From positions 1 to 6,556 of the forward strand of contig PLEB01000105.1 in the NCBI GenBank assembly GCA_003136915.1: a stretch of DNA of 6,556 nucleotides. The letters are read 5' to 3'. This document shows positions 1-6,556 of this stretch, in pieces. Within the stretch, counting starts at the first letter, position 1. Each line of letters opens with the position of its first letter. This stretch comes from Chitinophagaceae bacterium (GTDB lineage: Bacteria; Bacteroidota; Bacteroidia; Chitinophagales; Chitinophagaceae). The position numbers and the translations under genes were made by a program. The notes under the pieces are model-generated. The model was not told where the DNA came from. It ran no database searches and saw only the letters and a program-made list of their open reading frames with translations.

Positions 1-995
1 ATTTGTTTTTTCCTGCCAATGACCGGTGACAAACGCATGGAATAACGTCCGCATACACAGGGTTCGCGATGCGCCACGCATATATCGCCGGTTTTATACC
101 TTAACAGGGGCATGCCTTCCACACCCAGCGTGCTGATGGTTACCTCACCGGGTTCGCCGTCTTTCACAGCTTGATCCATCTCATCCAGCAGTTCCACGAT
201 CACGAGTTCCGGTTGCTGGTGCCCGCCCTTCCCTGCCTCACATTCTGTAAAAGCCGTTTGCATTTCCGTGGATGCATAGGTTGAATATAGCCTGATATTC
301 CAGTTCTCCATGATCTTTGCCCCCAAAACATTGAAAGAGAAGTCAGGCTGCCGGATATTCTCCCCAATACAGATAGCTTTTTTAACAGATGATTGATTGG
401 GATCGATCTGATGTTCCAAAGCATATTGTATCAGCTTAAGTATAAAGGACGGAACGGCAACAATGGCCGTAGGACGGAGCCGGAGTATCGTTTCCCATTG
501 CAATGAGGGCACGCCCGGACCAAGACGTATGATACCGGCGCCGAGTTTTCGTATTCCCGAATAATAGGCCATGCCAGCCATGAACTGGCGGTCAAGTGTC
601 AGCATTAACTGATAGAGGTCTTCCGGTGATCCATCTGCGCAAATAAAGGAACTGAACTCATTGTAAGCAAGCCTTAACAGATCATTTTCCGTCAGCGCAA
701 TGGTCACCGGCAGTCCCAACGTGCCGGAAGTGGAAGTGTATTCTATTACATCAGTGCGTGGCACGCATAGAAAATCATCATTGTTTTGCTGCAGGTTCTC
801 TTTAACTGTTGTTGGTAATAAGCGAAGGTCTTCCAATTGAACAATACGACTAAGATCAATCCCGGCCGACCTGAATATTTTTCTGTAGTAGGGTGAATGA
901 CCGTCCAGGTACTGCAGCAGCTCCTTTAATTTATTTTCCTGCATACGCCGGATCCCTTCCGGATTCATATATCCCTTATGGAGATTGTTGTTCAT
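1..995 (-). CDS. PaaK/CapK-like adenylate-forming acyl or aryl ligase (3' end beyond the window)
   Basis: This is the first 331 residues of an adenylate-forming ligase of the phenylacetate-CoA ligase (PaaK) / coenzyme F390 synthetase type. The family activates a carboxylic acid with ATP and passes it to CoA or a carrier-protein thiol. Visible motifs are a Ser/Thr/Gly-rich phosphate loop (YTSTSGTLG, residues 86-94), the A5-like YASTEM (240-245), the A7 motif YKTGD (300-304), and CVCGR followed by a GR (313-317 and 327-328), as in PaaK proteins. The N-terminus (PEGIRRMQ, then SPYYRKIF near 34-41) also fits the family. The mobile C-terminal domain, about 100 residues in relatives, lies outside the window. 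ATG at 995 was chosen because it overlaps the acpS stop as ATGA; M10 (968) is a possible alternative. The neighbouring AcpS and pigment-type genes suggest it loads an aryl or fatty acid onto CoA or ACP, for example a 4-hydroxycinnamate starter. Family is confident; substrate is inferred. Confidence 0.9.
   Translation of the reverse strand, partial: MNNNLHKGYMNPEGIRRMQENKLKELLQYLDGHSPYYRKIFRSAGIDLSRIVQLEDLRLLPTTVKENLQQNNDDFLCVPRTDVIEYTSTSGTLGLPVTIALTENDLLRLAYNEFSSFICADGSPEDLYQLMLTLDRQFMAGMAYYSGIRKLGAGIIRLGPGVPSLQWETILRLRPTAIVAVPSFILKLIQYALEHQIDPNQSSVKKAICIGENIRQPDFSFNVLGAKIMENWNIRLYSTYASTEMQTAFTECEAGKGGHQQPELVIVELLDEMDQAVKDGEPGEVTISTLGVEGMPLLRYKTGDICVAHREPCVCGRYSMRLSPVIGRKKQ
992..995 (-). other. 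ATGA stop/start overlap joining acpS to the ligase gene
   Basis: The TGA of acpS (994-992) shares bases with the ATG of the ligase gene (995-993). Such four-base overlaps usually mean that ribosomes ending one gene re-initiate on the next. No Shine-Dalgarno sequence precedes this ATG, which agrees both with coupling and with Bacteroidota habits. It also helps decide the ligase start. Confidence 0.8.
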
Positions 996-1366
996 GATTC
1001 AAGAATAACTACGGCACTTGCATAGGATTTTAAGTGCGAAAGGGAAACATGAATGGACCGGATATTTAATGGACCAAGTGTCTTTGCTGTATCCCCCGAA
1101 AGCCGGATCAAAGGCTTTCCATTTTTTTCATTTACAATTTCAATCTCATGCAGCGTTAAACCGTTATCCCACCCCGTGCCGATGGCCTTCAGGAATGCTT
1201 CCTTGGCAGCAAACCTGGCCGAATAATGCTGAAACGGGTCCGCTTTGGATTCGCAGTATTCAATCTCCGCAGTAGAAAATACCATTTCCCGGAATCCAGT
1301 ATCCCGCGCCACGCGCTCAGCTACGCGTTCCACTTCGATCATATCAATGCCCGTTCCGATAATCAT
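992..1366 (-). CDS. acpS: Holo-[acyl-carrier-protein] synthase (AcpS-type phosphopantetheinyl transferase)
   Basis: AcpS transfers 4'-phosphopantetheine from CoA to a conserved serine of acyl carrier proteins in the cytoplasm, turning apo-ACP into the active form. The 124-residue length is typical. The whole signature is present: GTGIDMIEVERV at the N-terminus (Mg ligand candidate D8), FAAKEAFLKAIGTG (residues 52-65, second Mg ligand candidate E56), GKPLIRLSG (83-91) and HVSLSHLKSYASAVVI (106-121). No key residue is missing. The gene starts 4 bases after the C45 gene stop and ends in an ATGA overlap with the ligase, so it is embedded in the operon. That placement suggests it serves the operon's own carrier proteins, although it could also be the cell's housekeeping enzyme. 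The A-rich bases just upstream of the ATG, without a Shine-Dalgarno, fit Bacteroidota. Confidence 0.95.
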   Translation of the reverse strand: MIIGTGIDMIEVERVAERVARDTGFREMVFSTAEIEYCESKADPFQHYSARFAAKEAFLKAIGTGWDNGLTLHEIEIVNEKNGKPLIRLSGDTAKTLGPLNIRSIHVSLSHLKSYASAVVILES

Positions 1367-1370
1367 TTTT

Positions 1371-3062
1371 TCAATTTGATTTCTCCTCTGCTTTTTTGAT
1401 TTGGTTCCGAATATAGTCTTCTTCCCCCTTTGTTGCGATTACTTTTGTCAGCGCCTGCCGGTAATAATCCGCAGCATGGCGATAATCTTTTCTTTTGAAG
1501 TATTCATTCCCCGCCAGTTCATAGGATTGATAAAAATCGGGATTGCTCGCAATCAGACTATCGGGAGCCACCGTTTCTCCATCAATAATTGCTTGCTTGT
1601 ATTTCCTGAACCGGAGAAAATCCTGGAATTGCGTGGTGAGCAGGAACGGGTCCGCCGGAACATTCAGACTGCTATCCGAAATTTCCTGATTGGTTTTCAT
1701 TCCGGCCATGGCGAATACTTTTTTCAGATCGTAACATACATATTTGCCTAGCTGCCATGGCGCTGTCGAGACCCATACCAGGCCTTTATTTGGCTCGAAT
1801 ACAATCGAATGGTGCCCAATGAGCTGATCAATTGCTTTTTCATTTCCGATTCCGATGTCTTGATCATGCATTCCCCGCCGGTCGCGCAAAATGGCTACGG
1901 TTCTGATTACCGTATTTTCTTTTGTGGAGTCCAGCATTTCCTCCAATCGCTGGTAGCGATATTCAGATGCGCTTTCCCGGATCTGCGCCTGGTTCGATTT
2001 CAATTTCCCCAAACCACTACTCTGAAAATGGTTTGCACAAATAATATAATTTTTATCGGGATCGTACACCGCCATAGAATCCGGTGTTTTTTCTATGATC
2101 ACCGCTTTCCCATCCTCCGCAGAACCCACAAGAAAAGATTCAGACACGAACATTTTCCTCTTCCGGGCTATAGCAGTGGCTTCTGAAATATTCTGCGCAT
2201 ACTGGAGGATTTCACGCGCTACAAGCGATACTGGCGTTGCCGAACCCGTGGGAATACTGGATTTAGCAGCATTGATCGTTACCGTCAGACCCTTTTCGTT
2301 CATCCCGGACACTACACCAATAAACCCGCCCCAGGTAACAGACATGAATTTATGGCCTTCAGAGGGATTTACAAATGCGACAATTTTATTTTCGGAGAAA
2401 TGATCTCCAACATAAAAATCAAAATTCCTTCCGATGATCATGTTTCCGTCGGCTGATTTACTCCCCCAGGTCCCGAAGGAAGTGCAGCCCACCAGCGCCA
2501 GGTTCTGCAAAGCATGACCAATATCATGTGCGGCATGATAATTCAATATGCGCTGGTATTTGTTACCGACATAATCATATTTATCCGAAGCAGAAGCCGA
2601 GATTCCGTAAATTTCTTCTTTGTATTCAGGCATTACATATTTGTCCAGATCCCTGTTGAACCAACCGACGAAATATTTAAGGAAGTGCAAATAGAATTTT
2701 GAAGGAATCATCCGGTTGATCTGGTCATTGAAATATTCCTCCTGCTTCTGCAGCAGTTCTTTAGTTAGCTTACCATTTGCCACCCCACGTTCGTAGGGTT
2801 TCCCCTCCACGTATAATTCAAAGAGTCCGGATTCGCTTTTCCTGAACCAGTTGTTTTTCAAACTGTAAAATCCTGGCGCATTTTCAGTTCGCTGCCAGCT
2901 CAGGGCGGAACGATCCGCAATTTCGGGTGGGTTGGTTTTGGACACTATAAGGATGTACACGATCCCGATCAGGATCAACAGGAGAAGAACTCCCAGCATC
3001 CGCAAAAATCTTCTGAGCAATTTCCTTCTTTCAGGCATTTCTGATTTTTTCAATGAAATCAT
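1371..3062 (-). CDS. Membrane-anchored C45-family (penicillin acyltransferase-like) Ntn acyltransferase/hydrolase with TPR-like tail
   Basis: This 563-residue protein resembles the C45 family (acyl-CoA:6-aminopenicillanic acid acyltransferase and relatives), Ntn enzymes that cleave themselves before a cysteine and then transfer or hydrolyse acyl groups. An Arg/Lys-rich N-terminus precedes one hydrophobic helix (about 22-41), predicting an N-in anchor with the catalytic part outside the cytoplasm. The family-type YERGVANG lies at 90-97. The likely autocleavage site is Gly192-Cys193 (GCTSFGTWG), with Cys193 the new N-terminal nucleophile. GRNFDF (211-216, D215) and GMNEKGLTVTINAA (253-266, N255 and N264) match active-site blocks of the family. 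Residues about 508-560 form helical TPR-like sequence (YELAGNEYFKRKDY, HAADYYRQAL). The listed start overlaps the upstream gene by 32 bases. M9 at 3038, overlapping by 8 bases after an A-rich stretch, is an equally good start. In this operon it may form or break an ester or amide link of the product; the substrate is unknown. Confidence 0.85.
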   Translation of the reverse strand: MISLKKSEMPERRKLLRRFLRMLGVLLLLILIGIVYILIVSKTNPPEIADRSALSWQRTENAPGFYSLKNNWFRKSESGLFELYVEGKPYERGVANGKLTKELLQKQEEYFNDQINRMIPSKFYLHFLKYFVGWFNRDLDKYVMPEYKEEIYGISASASDKYDYVGNKYQRILNYHAAHDIGHALQNLALVGCTSFGTWGSKSADGNMIIGRNFDFYVGDHFSENKIVAFVNPSEGHKFMSVTWGGFIGVVSGMNEKGLTVTINAAKSSIPTGSATPVSLVAREILQYAQNISEATAIARKRKMFVSESFLVGSAEDGKAVIIEKTPDSMAVYDPDKNYIICANHFQSSGLGKLKSNQAQIRESASEYRYQRLEEMLDSTKENTVIRTVAILRDRRGMHDQDIGIGNEKAIDQLIGHHSIVFEPNKGLVWVSTAPWQLGKYVCYDLKKVFAMAGMKTNQEISDSSLNVPADPFLLTTQFQDFLRFRKYKQAIIDGETVAPDSLIASNPDFYQSYELAGNEYFKRKDYRHAADYYRQALTKVIATKGEEDYIRNQIKKAEEKSN

Positions 3063-4539
3063 CTTTACCCATCAGGGCCGCCGCCGTGATCAATCCGCTG
3101 ATGGCCGTTCCCAGAATACCATGCAGGTTCAGGCTCTGCCCGGTAAGGAATAAATTCGGAACTTTTGTTTTGGGAGCAACCAGTGCGGCAAGTGGACCCC
3201 GGTAATCTTTCACGGTTCCATAAAGATTCCCATCATCGTTCCCGATATAATCCCGGTAAGATAAGGGAGTGGACGTATAATAAGTCTTTATGCAATTCCT
3301 GATGCCGGGGAATTTTTCTTCCACTTTACCCAGCAGCTTCTCCGCCTTCCTGCGCTTAAATTTTTCATACGCAAGACCCCGGTCCTGTTTTGAGGTTACA
3401 GTATTGAAACTCGAGGCCCAGGGGAGAACTTCTTCATAACGCATATATGCAAAAATAGTCATCCCATCGGCAAATTCGCTGGTCCGCTTTGATGGAGCCA
3501 TGTATAATGCATACCCCAAGGGCCATTCTTTCTCGTCGTAAGCTTCCATATTCCATTCCGATCCTGCTCTCACATAATAATAGTTGTGTTTTACATATGG
3601 GAAACAACCCGGTTTAAATACGATATTGATGATAAACGAAGAAATCGTATTCTTCATATTTTCCAGGCGCTTGCGTGTGACCGGACGGATGAGCGGGGTT
3701 TCCGTCATCCTGAATGTATTTACGGGATTTGTATTTGAAACAAAATAATTTGCAGCAATCCGGGTCCCGTCTTTTAATAAGGCGTGGCTTACCGATCCGT
3801 CTTCCACGATCAACTGACTCACTTCCCGTTTGCGCAGGATAACGGATCCGTTTGCACGGATATTTGCGGCCAGTACCCTGGTAATCATGGATCCCCCGTT
3901 CACGCACCTCCATGCACTTTCCATATAACTGTTCAAGATCAGCGCATGTACATACAAAGGAGTTTGTTCACCTGCTCCTGCATATAACATATTGTTGCCA
4001 GCAAGCACAGCACGCAATTTTTTATTTTGTGTCAGCTGATCAATAAAAATCCGGGCAGAGATTCCCATTACTTCCAGCTTTTCCTTTCCACCGGCTTCCG
4101 TTTGCAAACGGTACATTGGAAAATAGTCGCAGATTTCCCTTATCGTATTGCAATATTTGAGGATCGCATTGCCTTCTTCCGGAAAATCGCGGGTCAGCCT
4201 TTGAATGAAGGCATCATAACCCTGGGCTATTTCATAAATTTTATCATCGCCTTCCAACACGATGTGATCAAACGCCTCATCCATTCTTTCGAGTTGCAGT
4301 TGGTCCATCAGGCCCAGCCATTTAAATATCTGGTAAAGGTTCTGACCTTGGTCGAGCCCGCCGAGATAATGGACCCCGGAATCAAAAATTACCTTGTCAC
4401 GAACAAAGATTTGAAGACAACCGCCCAGTTGCTTATTTCTTTCAACCATGCAAACCCGGTATCCTTCCCGGCTGAGAATATTTGCGCAGACGAGGCCGCC
4501 CATGCCACTGCCAATAATCAAAACGTCAAACTTTTTCAT
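3031..4539 (-). CDS. CrtI/CrtISO-like FAD-dependent oxidoreductase (phytoene desaturase superfamily)
   Basis: This 502-residue flavoprotein belongs to the superfamily of phytoene desaturases, carotenoid isomerases and retinol saturases, which add, remove or isomerise double bonds in long hydrophobic polyenes. The N-terminal Rossmann motif GSGMGG (residues 10-15) ends at the acidic E33 in VER, the usual ADP-ribose ligand. LGGC (38-41) follows, and NGGSMITRVL (214-223) sits in mid-protein. The C-terminal FAD block is NLFLTGQSLNLHGILGTAISG (462-482). Length and both ends match the family, so the gene looks complete and intact. Its ATG lies 14 bases inside the preceding fusion gene, and its stop overlaps the C45 gene, implying coupled translation. 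In an aryl-polyene type operon it could reduce, desaturate or isomerise a polyene or resorcinol intermediate. No carotenoid genes are visible, so a carotenoid role is not supported here. Family is confident, substrate unknown. Confidence 0.88.
   Translation of the reverse strand: MKKFDVLIIGSGMGGLVCANILSREGYRVCMVERNKQLGGCLQIFVRDKVIFDSGVHYLGGLDQGQNLYQIFKWLGLMDQLQLERMDEAFDHIVLEGDDKIYEIAQGYDAFIQRLTRDFPEEGNAILKYCNTIREICDYFPMYRLQTEAGGKEKLEVMGISARIFIDQLTQNKKLRAVLAGNNMLYAGAGEQTPLYVHALILNSYMESAWRCVNGGSMITRVLAANIRANGSVILRKREVSQLIVEDGSVSHALLKDGTRIAANYFVSNTNPVNTFRMTETPLIRPVTRKRLENMKNTISSFIINIVFKPGCFPYVKHNYYYVRAGSEWNMEAYDEKEWPLGYALYMAPSKRTSEFADGMTIFAYMRYEEVLPWASSFNTVTSKQDRGLAYEKFKRRKAEKLLGKVEEKFPGIRNCIKTYYTSTPLSYRDYIGNDDGNLYGTVKDYRGPLAALVAPKTKVPNLFLTGQSLNLHGILGTAISGLITAAALMGKDDFIEKIRNA
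4526..4539 (-). other. 14-base overlap of the fusion gene and the oxidoreductase gene
   Basis: The oxidoreductase ATG (4539-4537) lies upstream of the TGA of the tripartite gene (4528-4526) in another frame. The last residues of the methyltransferase (YDEKV) and the first of the flavoprotein (MKKFDV) are read from the same bases. Both ends are well supported: the flavoprotein needs this start to keep its Rossmann motif close to the N-terminus. The overlap implies one transcript and probably coupled translation. Confidence 0.75.
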
Positions 4540-6556
4540 CGTATGCGGGATGGGTTATTACGAAAATAAGGTTTGAAGTGTATTTCGAAGGATCTATAGT
4601 GCGGCAGGTCATATTTCTGCGTGTTGCCATTTCACGGATAGAATCGCCCGACAAAAAGAATAATTTCTTGTGAACCGTTTTATTGAATCCAAATAATCGG
4701 GTCGAAAAAAACTCCGTTCGCCTGGTTCCCTTATGTCTTTCTTTCAGGTCCCGGTCGCCGTCCCTGATCACCAGCACCCCGCCAGGGTTGAGACGATCCA
4801 TACACTGTTCGAGCAAAAGCACCTGCTTTTCAGGTTGCAGATAATGCAGCGAGTCGGCCAGAATAATGCCATCCGGCGAATCCAGCTGGATTTCTGAAAT
4901 ATCGGCCTCGAAAAAGCGGATTCCTTCGTCACGACTGAAGCAATGGTTGGCGACAGCAATTTTTTCTTCATCATAATCAAATCCGGTAATATTTCTTTCA
5001 GGACCAGCAAAATGGAGCAGCCAGCTCATAAATCCATAACCGCATCCGAGGTCCAGAATTTGTCCCTCGCGCGGCATGAGTTCATGGAACAACTGGTAAT
5101 TTTTTTCCAGGCGGGTTTTGATCTTTAAGTACCATTCCAATACCGGCCCCTTATAGAGATAATTATAAATGAGTTGTTCCCGGAAATAAGCCGGTTGCTC
5201 CTCGCAGGCTTTCAGGCTTGCATATTTCGTTCGGAAATATCCTCCGATTGATTTTGCACGCTCGGTATAGGTTTCTCCATAAGAATTGTCATCTGGAGAT
5301 ATTCTGGGGAGATATTTTATGGTAACCCTCCCGTCTTTGAGCAGGAAATCTCCCTTGGACATAGTATAAGCCGTTCCATGTATAAGGATGGGAAGGATAT
5401 CCAGCTGCAATTTTTCCGCAAGAAAAAATGCGCCCTTATGAAATCTTTTGATCTGGGCATCCGTAGTGCGTGTCCCTTCCGGAAACACAACTATCGAATA
5501 ACCCAATTTTACTTTTTCTGAGAGGAGATCGATCCCATTTTCTATGCCCTCTGCCACACGGTAGTAGCCAGCCATCTTCACCAGTTTACCAAAAAGTGGC
5601 GAATTCCAGAGCCATTCATTCGTCAACAGCACCACATTAGGATAAAGCATCGTCATAATAAGTATGTCCAGGAATGACTGGTGATTTGCTATCATTACAG
5701 CAGGTCTTGACAGGTCTTCATGTTGAGGATTGATTATTTTCTTTTTTACATTCCCCATGATGTAAAGGACGGACCAGGTATAGGCGGAAAGTATCCGGTG
5801 ATAAAGTCTTTTTCCCATTCCATTCTTATTTTCTCCCCTATTGAACGGATTCCATTGCACAAGGATCAGCCCGCAACCCGTTACAATCAGGCTGCCCAGG
5901 GCGAAATAGCTGAGCGAGAAGATGGATTTGAACAAGCCGGAAGCGGTCCATGGAAAGCGTTGTTTCTTTACACGGTTAGTGATCAGAAAATGAAACATGA
6001 AAGGAATAAGTACCTGGGCAATGATCACCACGCTGAGAATTCCGGTAATTGAAACGAGGGCAATCGATCTGAGAGCAGGATGCCTTGCGAATATTAAAAC
6101 TCCCAATCCCGCCAGTGTAGTGATTGCGGAAAGAACGATGGAAGATTTATAGGAAGAAAGATTCTTTTTCCCCGTTCGGTATTCCTGCAGCAATCCGTCC
6201 ATAATAAACAGACTGTAATCGTCTCCCAAACCAAAGATCAGGGCGGATAAAATAATATTTACAATATTGAATTGGAGTCCGGCCACACCCATGATCCCCA
6301 GTATCCATACAAAAGCAATGATCATGGGGATAAAGGAAACCAGCGTTAATTCTATTCGTCCATACGTAAGCAGCAACACCAGAAAAACCATTATTGATGT
6401 CATCCAGCCGATCTGGCCAAAATCGGAGCTGACGATATTGACAAGTTTGGAAGTGAGGTATTCCCGGTCAATGACAGTTACCTGCGGATCATTGGAAAAA
6501 GTCTTATAAATGGCCGGCTTATCTTCGGGCGCGACATTTAAAAGTGTAACCAGGGA
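4526..6556 (-). CDS. MMPL exporter / PlsC-like acyltransferase / SAM methyltransferase fusion (5' end beyond the window)
   Basis: The frame is open to the window edge, so the start is missing and 676 residues are seen; the internal ATG at 6403 lies in a membrane helix and is not the start. Residues 1-45 look like the end of a periplasmic loop. Helices follow at about 47-66, 70-94, 96-118, 138-157 and 161-192, with the MMPL/RND motif GLGDDYS at 109-115: the last helices of an exporter. A further hydrophobic helix lies at 209-234. Next is an acyltransferase of the PlsC/LPLAT type, with NHQSFLD (291-297, catalytic His and Asp), FPEGTRT (358-364) and HKGAFFLAE (373-381). Last is a class I methyltransferase with ILDLGCGYG (500-508), acidic post-motif FDYDEE and ADSLHYL (567-573). 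Bacteroidota aryl-polyene/flexirubin clusters are known to carry such trifunctional proteins. Likely roles are export of the lipid-like product, its acylation, and aryl-ring methylation; the last two are inferred. All visible catalytic motifs are intact. Confidence 0.92.
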   Translation of the reverse strand, partial: SLVTLLNVAPEDKPAIYKTFSNDPQVTVIDREYLTSKLVNIVSSDFGQIGWMTSIMVFLVLLLTYGRIELTLVSFIPMIIAFVWILGIMGVAGLQFNIVNIILSALIFGLGDDYSLFIMDGLLQEYRTGKKNLSSYKSSIVLSAITTLAGLGVLIFARHPALRSIALVSITGILSVVIIAQVLIPFMFHFLITNRVKKQRFPWTASGLFKSIFSLSYFALGSLIVTGCGLILVQWNPFNRGENKNGMGKRLYHRILSAYTWSVLYIMGNVKKKIINPQHEDLSRPAVMIANHQSFLDILIMTMLYPNVVLLTNEWLWNSPLFGKLVKMAGYYRVAEGIENGIDLLSEKVKLGYSIVVFPEGTRTTDAQIKRFHKGAFFLAEKLQLDILPILIHGTAYTMSKGDFLLKDGRVTIKYLPRISPDDNSYGETYTERAKSIGGYFRTKYASLKACEEQPAYFREQLIYNYLYKGPVLEWYLKIKTRLEKNYQLFHELMPREGQILDLGCGYGFMSWLLHFAGPERNITGFDYDEEKIAVANHCFSRDEGIRFFEADISEIQLDSPDGIILADSLHYLQPEKQVLLLEQCMDRLNPGGVLVIRDGDRDLKERHKGTRRTEFFSTRLFGFNKTVHKKLFFLSGDSIREMATRRNMTCRTIDPSKYTSNLIFVITHPAYDEKV

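Noticed and set aside
200..424. Minus-strand 74-codon frame inside the ligase region
   Set aside because: It is in a different frame from the ligase, whose motifs YASTEM and the surrounding sequence are continuous here; it is a shadow of that gene.
1809..2403. Two plus-strand open frames over the C45 gene
   Set aside because: They are antisense to the conserved Ntn core, overlap each other, and show no family-like sequence.
3614..3913. Minus-strand 99-codon frame inside the flavoprotein gene
   Set aside because: It is out of frame with the continuous CrtI-like protein and has no domain signature.
4027..4569. Plus-strand open frame of 180 codons
   Set aside because: It lies antisense to the well-supported flavoprotein gene and the end of the fusion gene. 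Its translation has no recognisable motif or domain, so it is a by-product of the opposite strand's codon use.
6401..6403. ATG as the start of the tripartite gene
   Set aside because: The frame stays open for 51 more codons to the edge and encodes MMPL-like loop and helix sequence, so the real start is outside the window.
1..6556. Carotenoid biosynthesis operon
   Set aside because: Only one CrtI-like gene is present. The AcpS, ligase, MMPL fusion and C45 genes point to carrier-protein-based aryl or lipid chemistry, and no phytoene synthase, cyclase or hydroxylase is seen.
1..6556. Promoters, terminators, riboswitches, tRNAs, CRISPR or insertion sequences
   Set aside because: Coding sequence fills the window apart from 4 bases at 1367-1370. 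No repeat array, inverted terminal repeat or RNA-like stretch was recognised by eye.

Overview
The window holds one gene block, entirely on the minus strand and read from position 6556 down to 1. It has five genes: three complete, and one cut at each edge. Adjacent genes overlap or sit 4 bases apart, so there is no real intergenic DNA and no visible promoter, terminator, RNA gene, repeat, mobile element or CRISPR array. This looks like the middle of a long operon that continues past both ends.

In transcription order the genes are: (1) the C-terminal part of an MMPL/RND-type membrane exporter fused to a PlsC-like acyltransferase and then a SAM-dependent methyltransferase (4526 to beyond 6556); (2) a CrtI/CrtISO-like FAD-dependent oxidoreductase (3031-4539); (3) a membrane-anchored C45-family Ntn acyltransferase/hydrolase with a helical TPR-like tail (1371-3062); (4) an AcpS-type holo-[acyl-carrier-protein] synthase (992-1366); (5) a PaaK-like acyl/aryl adenylate-forming ligase lacking its C-terminus (before 1 to 995).

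This set matches, from memory, the accessory part of the aryl-polyene and flexirubin pigment clusters of Bacteroidota such as Flavobacterium and Chitinophaga. A plausible division of labour is as follows. The ligase activates an aromatic or acyl acid. AcpS arms the carrier proteins. The oxidoreductase acts on a polyene or other intermediate. The methyltransferase decorates the aryl ring. The acyltransferases form ester or lipid linkages. The MMPL domain moves the product toward the outer membrane. The ketosynthases, dehydratases, carrier proteins, tyrosine ammonia-lyase and DarA/DarB that would confirm this are not in the window, so the product assignment is inference from context.

A Bacteroidota host is suggested by the domain fusion, the lack of Shine-Dalgarno sequences, A-rich sequence before some starts, and moderate base composition. 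A Chitinophaga-like or other sphingobacterial or cytophagal member is possible, but genus cannot be read from this sequence. The least explained points are the membrane topology of the tripartite fusion, the apparent export of the C45 enzyme, and the substrate of the CrtI-like oxidoreductase.
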